Origin: Mucilaginibacter sp.
GTDB lineage: Bacteria > Bacteroidota > Bacteroidia > Sphingobacteriales > Sphingobacteriaceae
DNA: 64,000 bases
NCBI GenBank assembly: GCA_028288305.1
Contig: JAQBOA010000064.1
Span: 38,826 to 102,825, forward strand
Direction of reading: 5' to 3'
Part shown: piece after piece, positions 60,332-64,000 of the stretch
Position numbering within the stretch: the stretch's first letter is position 1
Layout of the letters: each line of letters begins with the position of its first letter
Translations under genes and position numbers: made by a program
Notes under the pieces: generated by a model
Seen by the model: the letters and a program-made list of their open reading frames with translations, nothing else
Database searches by the model: none
What the model was told of the DNA's origin: nothing

Positions 60332-60688
60332 TTGTAAATTATTAATGTGAAATTATATATGTGAAATAAATTGTGTTATTGGTTGATTCTCAATATCGCA
60401 TTAACTGAAAACAACGGTCGTTACTTGAGGTATAAATGACTGAAAACATTAAGAGGTAATTTTTTAAAGCGTTGGTCAAATAAAAATATTTATTAGTAAA
60501 TAACTGTAAGTTAATTTTAAAGTCTAACGCAAAAACTATCTGTATTGTTTTGATAATTTGTTAGTCAATAAGTAATCAGTCTCTCTAAGGGCAAGCAAAC
60601 TGGTCTTATAAATCGTAGGTTAAAAATAAGTAAGAGCTATCTAAAATCACCGAAATCAAAAAAATCAGCTTAATCCCTGTTCAGGCAA
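60332..60688. other. AT-rich gap
   Basis: No gene or strong hairpin is seen in 357 bp. The stretch 60640-60687 (ending CCTGTTCAGGCAA) weakly resembles one end of the repeat at 9106-9250 and may be a decayed copy. Confidence 0.35.
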
Positions 60689-61180
60689 TTACAACTTCAC
60701 AAAACTCACTCTGTCTATTGTGCCTTTATAACTTCCTAAATGCCCTTTGTGCCGCACATCAACCTTTCCCCTGATAATAATTTTTTTATTATTCAATTGT
60801 GTGAATTGCCCGTCATTGTATTCAAATAGTCCTGTATGGGTACCTGTTAAGTATAATGGGCAGTCCTGGCTGAAATTTACCCACAGTGCATGATCATTTG
60901 AATGGCTAACAAACAAGCTATCATTAATTAAAGCTGATTCATCTCTGCCCTCTTCATAGGTTCCACTTACCTCTATATATTGCTGGTCATAGTTTTTTAT
61001 GCTGTCAATTAGTTGCGAAAATTTAACCCGTTTAAAACTAATATTGTCATTACAATTACTTTTATAGATCTTTTTTTCGCTTTTACAGGATTGAAAAATA
61101 AAAATGACAATTAAAAATAGAAAAAAAAATACCGTTTTACAAAATACTGGGGCCGTGCGCTTTGCATAAATCCATGCCAT
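60689..61180 (-). CDS. Probable lipoprotein of unknown function
   Basis: The 163-residue protein has a hydrophobic segment (FFFLFLIVIFIFQSC) with a lipobox-like Cys at about residue 32, then a mature part of about 130 residues with strands: YIEVSGTYEEGRDESALINDS, ALWVNFSQDCPLYLTG, KKIIIRGKVDVRHKGHLGSYKGTIDRVSFVKL. The VxGxY/VRGKVD spacing hints at an OB-like fold. The N-terminus (MAWIYAKRTAPVF) is unusual for a lipoprotein signal, so the true start may differ. I do not recognise the function. Confidence 0.6.
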   Translation of the reverse strand: MAWIYAKRTAPVFCKTVFFFLFLIVIFIFQSCKSEKKIYKSNCNDNISFKRVKFSQLIDSIKNYDQQYIEVSGTYEEGRDESALINDSLFVSHSNDHALWVNFSQDCPLYLTGTHTGLFEYNDGQFTQLNNKKIIIRGKVDVRHKGHLGSYKGTIDRVSFVKL

Positions 61181-61346
61181 AACGTGGGTTGTTATTAGAT
61201 GTTTTCAAATTTCTTTGGCTAAAACCAAATTATTTTGCCTGTCAGAAAAATAACGAGATTGACCAATAGTTTAGCAAAAGGTTTAATGTACCAATTAAAG
61301 ATGGTTTTTTCATTACAATTTTAGATAAAACAAAGCAAAGGGAAGA

Positions 61347-61379
61347 TTTGCTTTTATTACAGATATAATTTTACATTTA
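61347..61379 (+). promoter_or_regulatory. Probable Bacteroidota-type promoter of the two-domain esterase gene
   Basis: TTTG (61347-61350) and TACATTTA (61372-61379) are spaced by 21 bases and resemble the TTTG / TAnnTTTG pair with one mismatch in the -7 element. The ATG follows 16 bases later. Confidence 0.45.
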
Positions 61380-61395
61380 AATAAAATTACCAATT

Positions 61396-62970
61396 ATGAT
61401 CAGAAAAATAACAATAATGTTTTTAATGCTTTTTACTATTGGCGTTAAAGCGCAGCAAAAAGTAATTCAATTATATAATGGTGCCGCACCAGGCTCAGAA
61501 AATTGGAAATATGATGAAAAGGAATATATTAGTAAAGAATGGCATGCCAATATTGCCTATGATGTTTCGCATCCAACCTTAACTGTTTTTCCGTCAGATC
61601 CCGCCATTGCCACAGGTACGGCCGTAATTGTATGCCCCGGAGGAGGGTTTTATGTTTTGGGTATGACTGGCGAGGGAACCGATGTTGCCCATTGGCTTAA
61701 CCAAAAAGGAATAACAGTATTTATATTAAAATACCGCTTAGCCCAAAGTTTAACCGATAACCCTATACAGGAGTTGGATGCCAACATGAAAAAAAGTGAT
61801 TTCCAGGAAAAAATTAAACCAATTATTCCCTTTTCGGTTGCCGATGGCCACGAAGCCATTAAATATGTACGCTCACATGCAGCTGAATATGGCATTTCCC
61901 CTACCCGTATTGGTATAATTGGATTTTCAGCCGGCGGTACCGTAGCCGCTTCATCAGCATTTAATTATAACGCAGATGACCGTCCGGATTTTGTCGCGCC
62001 TATTTATGCATACATGCCGCCGGCATTACAAGGGACTATCGCAGCAGACGAACCGCCAATATTTCTGGCGGCGGCAACGGATGATCAATTGGGGCTGGCG
62101 GTACACAGTGTCGACCTTTACTCCAAATGGATTGCTTCAAAACACCAGGCCGAATTGCATATTTATCAAAAAGGCGGACATGGCTTTGGTATGCAAAAAC
62201 AAAACATCCCAACTGATACCTGGATTGACCGCTTTGGCGACTGGCTTGGCTTACAGGGATTGCTGAAACCAATAGACCCAAAAGTTACCGCGCACCTGGA
62301 ACAGATGGAAAAAAACAGGAAGTATAATGCTGATCTGTTAAGTAAGGACTGGCCCTTTATAAAACGCTATGAAAAAGCAGACAGCCTGGTACCACCACCT
62401 GCACCGGGTGTAAAGCGTGTTGTATTTATGGGTAACTCTATTACAGACGGATGGATAAACGCTGACCCTTCATTTTTTTTAGGAAAACAATATTTTGACA
62501 GGGGTATAAGCGGACAAACAACCGGCCAGATGCTGGTGCGTTTCCGCGAGGATGTGATCAATTTAAAACCTGAGGTAGTGGTAATATTAGCCGGGATAAA
62601 TGACATTGCCGAAAATAATGGCCCATCAAAATTGGAAGATGTGTTCGGCAATATCGTTTCAATGGCCGAACTGGCAAGGGTAAACCATATAAAAGTTGTG
62701 CTTTCTTCTGTACTGCCGGCTTATGATTTCCCATGGAGGCCGGGCATGAACCCTGTTCCTAAAGTAGCACGTCTAAATGGTATGATAAAAGATTACGCTG
62801 ATAAAAATAACATTGTTTATCTTGATTATTATAACGCTATGGCTGATGAAAGAAAGGGATTGCCTGCTAATTTATCAAAAGATGGTGTGCATCCAAATCT
62901 CGATGGATATAAAATAATGGAACCCCTCGCAGAAAAAGCTATTGATGAAGCACTGAAAAGAAAAAAATAA
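61396..62970 (+). CDS. Two-domain esterase: alpha/beta hydrolase plus SGNH/GDSL hydrolase
   Basis: The 524-residue protein has a signal peptide (1-20), an alpha/beta hydrolase (about 25-290; VIVCPGGGFYVLG, nucleophile Ser178 in GFSAGG, His262 in GGHGFGM) of the acetyl-xylan-esterase-like type, and an SGNH hydrolase (about 335-520): Ser348 (VVFMGNSITDGW), Gly373 (ISGQTT), Asn402 (LAGINDIAE) and the Asp496-His499 pair (DGVHPNLDGY). All active-site residues are present in both halves. It should remove acyl groups from plant or bacterial polysaccharides outside the cytoplasm. A terminator follows. Confidence 0.93.
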   Translation: MIRKITIMFLMLFTIGVKAQQKVIQLYNGAAPGSENWKYDEKEYISKEWHANIAYDVSHPTLTVFPSDPAIATGTAVIVCPGGGFYVLGMTGEGTDVAHWLNQKGITVFILKYRLAQSLTDNPIQELDANMKKSDFQEKIKPIIPFSVADGHEAIKYVRSHAAEYGISPTRIGIIGFSAGGTVAASSAFNYNADDRPDFVAPIYAYMPPALQGTIAADEPPIFLAAATDDQLGLAVHSVDLYSKWIASKHQAELHIYQKGGHGFGMQKQNIPTDTWIDRFGDWLGLQGLLKPIDPKVTAHLEQMEKNRKYNADLLSKDWPFIKRYEKADSLVPPPAPGVKRVVFMGNSITDGWINADPSFFLGKQYFDRGISGQTTGQMLVRFREDVINLKPEVVVILAGINDIAENNGPSKLEDVFGNIVSMAELARVNHIKVVLSSVLPAYDFPWRPGMNPVPKVARLNGMIKDYADKNNIVYLDYYNAMADERKGLPANLSKDGVHPNLDGYKIMEPLAEKAIDEALKRKK

Positions 62971-62980
62971 ATAAATATTA

Positions 62981-63015
62981 AACTTACGAAGTTTTAAAAA
63001 CTTCGTAAGTTTTTC
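62981..63015 (+). terminator. Rho-independent terminator after the esterase gene
   Basis: AACTTACGAAG (62981-62991) pairs exactly with CTTCGTAAGTT (63001-63011) and is followed by a T-run. It starts 10 bases after the stop codon. A-rich on the other side, it may work in both directions. Confidence 0.88.
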
Positions 63016-63584
63016 ACATATAATTATTTCTCCACCTGCAGCAGTCTCCAAATTGCACTTTGTCAGCGTTCATGTTCATTTCACATTAACACACTTATGA
63101 ACATTCATAAATAATTCATAATCAAATATTTGCAATTTATTAAATTTTATTCGATGCTATCTAACTCTAAATCAGGTAATTGAAAATTTGCATAAAAAAA
63201 CACTATCAGAGTGAATTAACATCAATTCATGACATAATCAGTATTTGCACTTTTTTTACAAAAATGCAGGAAATTGCAATTATTGCAGGAGCTAATCTGC
63301 CGGTTTAAGGCACCGGATTAGCGGATTTTCAGGATTTTACCGTTCAATATGTTCACGTTTGAACATTAGCAGTTGAAAGAAACTTTTCGTTTACCAGGTA
63401 TGCGGGCTACCTGCATGCGGGCCACAAGGCAAGAGCCTTGCGGCAGCTTCAAAAGCTCTTGCGGTAGCGATAGGGGGCGCATTGGCCAGGCCCTGTTATT
63501 CAACATCTTACTGCTTTCTCACGCGCGGCACGCGCGCCAGCTTAGGTTAAATAACCGCATACAAATTTGATACACTACGTTCAA
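63016..63584. other. Long gene-poor region
   Basis: No convincing gene is seen in about 570 bp. The first 300 bp are AT-rich. From about 63385 the sequence becomes GC-rich and contains an inverted-repeat copy (63388-63447). A 65-codon frame here reads low-complexity Arg/Cys/Ser sequence from the repeat and is not called. Confidence 0.45.
63388..63447. repeat. GC-rich repeat, left copy
   Basis: The core GCATGCGGGCCACAAGG...CTTGCGGCAGC (63413-63447) recurs inverted at 63896-63929, and flanking CGTTTACC is shared too. It lies next to the membrane gene at 63585. It resembles a dispersed intergenic repeat. Confidence 0.6.
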
Positions 63585-63857
63585 TTACAAACCATTTATT
63601 GCTAAAATAGCCCATAAAAAAAGTATAATTGTTATTACAACTAGTTGTAATTTAATGGGTAAGTCCTTTTTATAAAATAACCACCCTATCCATGTTAATA
63701 AATGAAACAGTGCAAATATTATGAATAGCACCCATGTTTCCGTTAAATGATTTTGATTGGATGCGTAACCTAACAAAAAACCTGAACACATAAAAATCAC
63801 ATATAAGAATAGTCCATAAACTATATTTATAAGTACATATATAATTGTTTTTTTCAT
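63585..63857 (-). CDS. Small membrane protein of unknown function
   Basis: The 90-residue protein has three predicted membrane helices: IIYVLINIVYGLFLYVIFMCSGFLLGY (about 4-30), TWVLFIIFALFHLLTWIGWLFY (about 41-62) and IKLQLVVITIILFLWAILAI (about 68-87), with a KK pair in the loop. I do not recognise a family. It lies between two inverted copies of a GC-rich repeat (63388-63447 and 63896-63952), which may be by chance or mark a small mobile cassette. Confidence 0.55.
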   Translation of the reverse strand: MKKTIIYVLINIVYGLFLYVIFMCSGFLLGYASNQNHLTETWVLFIIFALFHLLTWIGWLFYKKDLPIKLQLVVITIILFLWAILAINGL

Positions 63858-63895
63858 CTATTGCTTAATGGTTACTTTTATTCCATAACTCCACC

Positions 63896-63952
63896 GCTGC
63901 CGCAAGCGTCCCGCTTGTGGCCCGTATGCCAAGTAGACCGCTTTCAGGTAAA
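63896..63952. repeat. GC-rich repeat, right (inverted) copy
   Basis: GCTGCCGCAAGCG...CGCTTGTGGCCCGTATGC is the reverse complement, with some changes, of the copy at 63413-63447. AGGTAAACGC at its right side matches the inverted flank of the left copy. The rest of the window end holds no gene. Confidence 0.6.
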
Positions 63953-64000
63953 CGCCCTGCCTCGCACATTAGCTTATGCTTAAGTTAACCTCATTTTAAG

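Noticed and set aside
63373-63570. A 65-codon frame in the GC-rich end region
   Set aside because: It reads a repeat copy (Arg/Cys/Ser-rich, MRATCMRATR), has no ribosome binding site, and its sequence is explained by the inverted repeat.

Overview
The window looks like a chromosome segment of a Bacteroidota bacterium, most likely Sphingobacteriales of the Mucilaginibacter/Pedobacter type. This is inferred from low GC, few Shine-Dalgarno sites, TAnnTTTG-type promoter elements, a carboxypeptidase-regulatory-domain TonB receptor, DUF1080/ThuA/GH78 sugar genes, PAS-rich hybrid kinases and many intergenic palindromic repeats. No rRNA, tRNA, CRISPR array, transposase or prophage gene was seen.

Layout. 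1-9.9 kb is housekeeping and stress: the 5' part of exodeoxyribonuclease III, a DUF1810 protein, a GNAT enzyme, a Tat-signal-like SDR oxidoreductase, an RRM protein, a three-gene YtxH/DUF937-like group, an ankyrin protein, FtsK and LolA. 10-16.5 kb is sensory: a PAS protein with an H-box but no ATPase domain, and a 1284-residue hybrid kinase that begins with an HNOBA-like domain, the partner domain of H-NOX nitric-oxide sensors.

16.8-33.6 kb is an exopolysaccharide locus. The plus-strand arm has a GT2, a stand-alone receiver protein, a pseudo-receiver fused to the initiating sugar transferase, two more GT2 enzymes and a hexapeptide acyltransferase. The minus-strand arm has a single-repeat TolC-like protein, a Wzc-like protein, a GT2, a 49-residue membrane protein, a Wzy-like polymerase, a GT4 and a GT8. 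A Wzx-like flippase, an ATP-grasp enzyme and a GT14 lie between. No Wza-type export protein was found. The neighbouring kinase and receiver suggest signal-controlled polymer initiation.

34-41.8 kb is a sugar-oxidation locus: a ThuA / PQQ-type dehydrogenase / PKD / cytochrome c fusion, a TonB-dependent receptor, a secreted TIM-barrel isomerase, a small secreted protein, and a pseudo-Nudix NrtR-type regulator. Two genes share a roughly 60-bp upstream block with a 25-bp palindrome, and a third copy of the palindrome lies between them; the NrtR protein is the obvious candidate binder. This is the strongest candidate for an undescribed regulatory circuit here.

42-64 kb is accessory: DinB, SnoaL-like lipoprotein, 14-TM MFS exporter, quinoprotein dehydrogenase with cytochrome c, GH78 rhamnosidase, fatty-acid desaturase, DUF1080 hydrolase, MBOAT acyltransferase with an SGNH-like partner, a YdjC deacetylase with an HGSNAT-like acetyltransferase, a PhnP-like MBL enzyme, small lipoproteins, and a two-domain esterase. 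Gaps carry several families of palindromic, MITE- or REP-like repeats, one of which provides a spurious N-terminal extension for the DinB gene.
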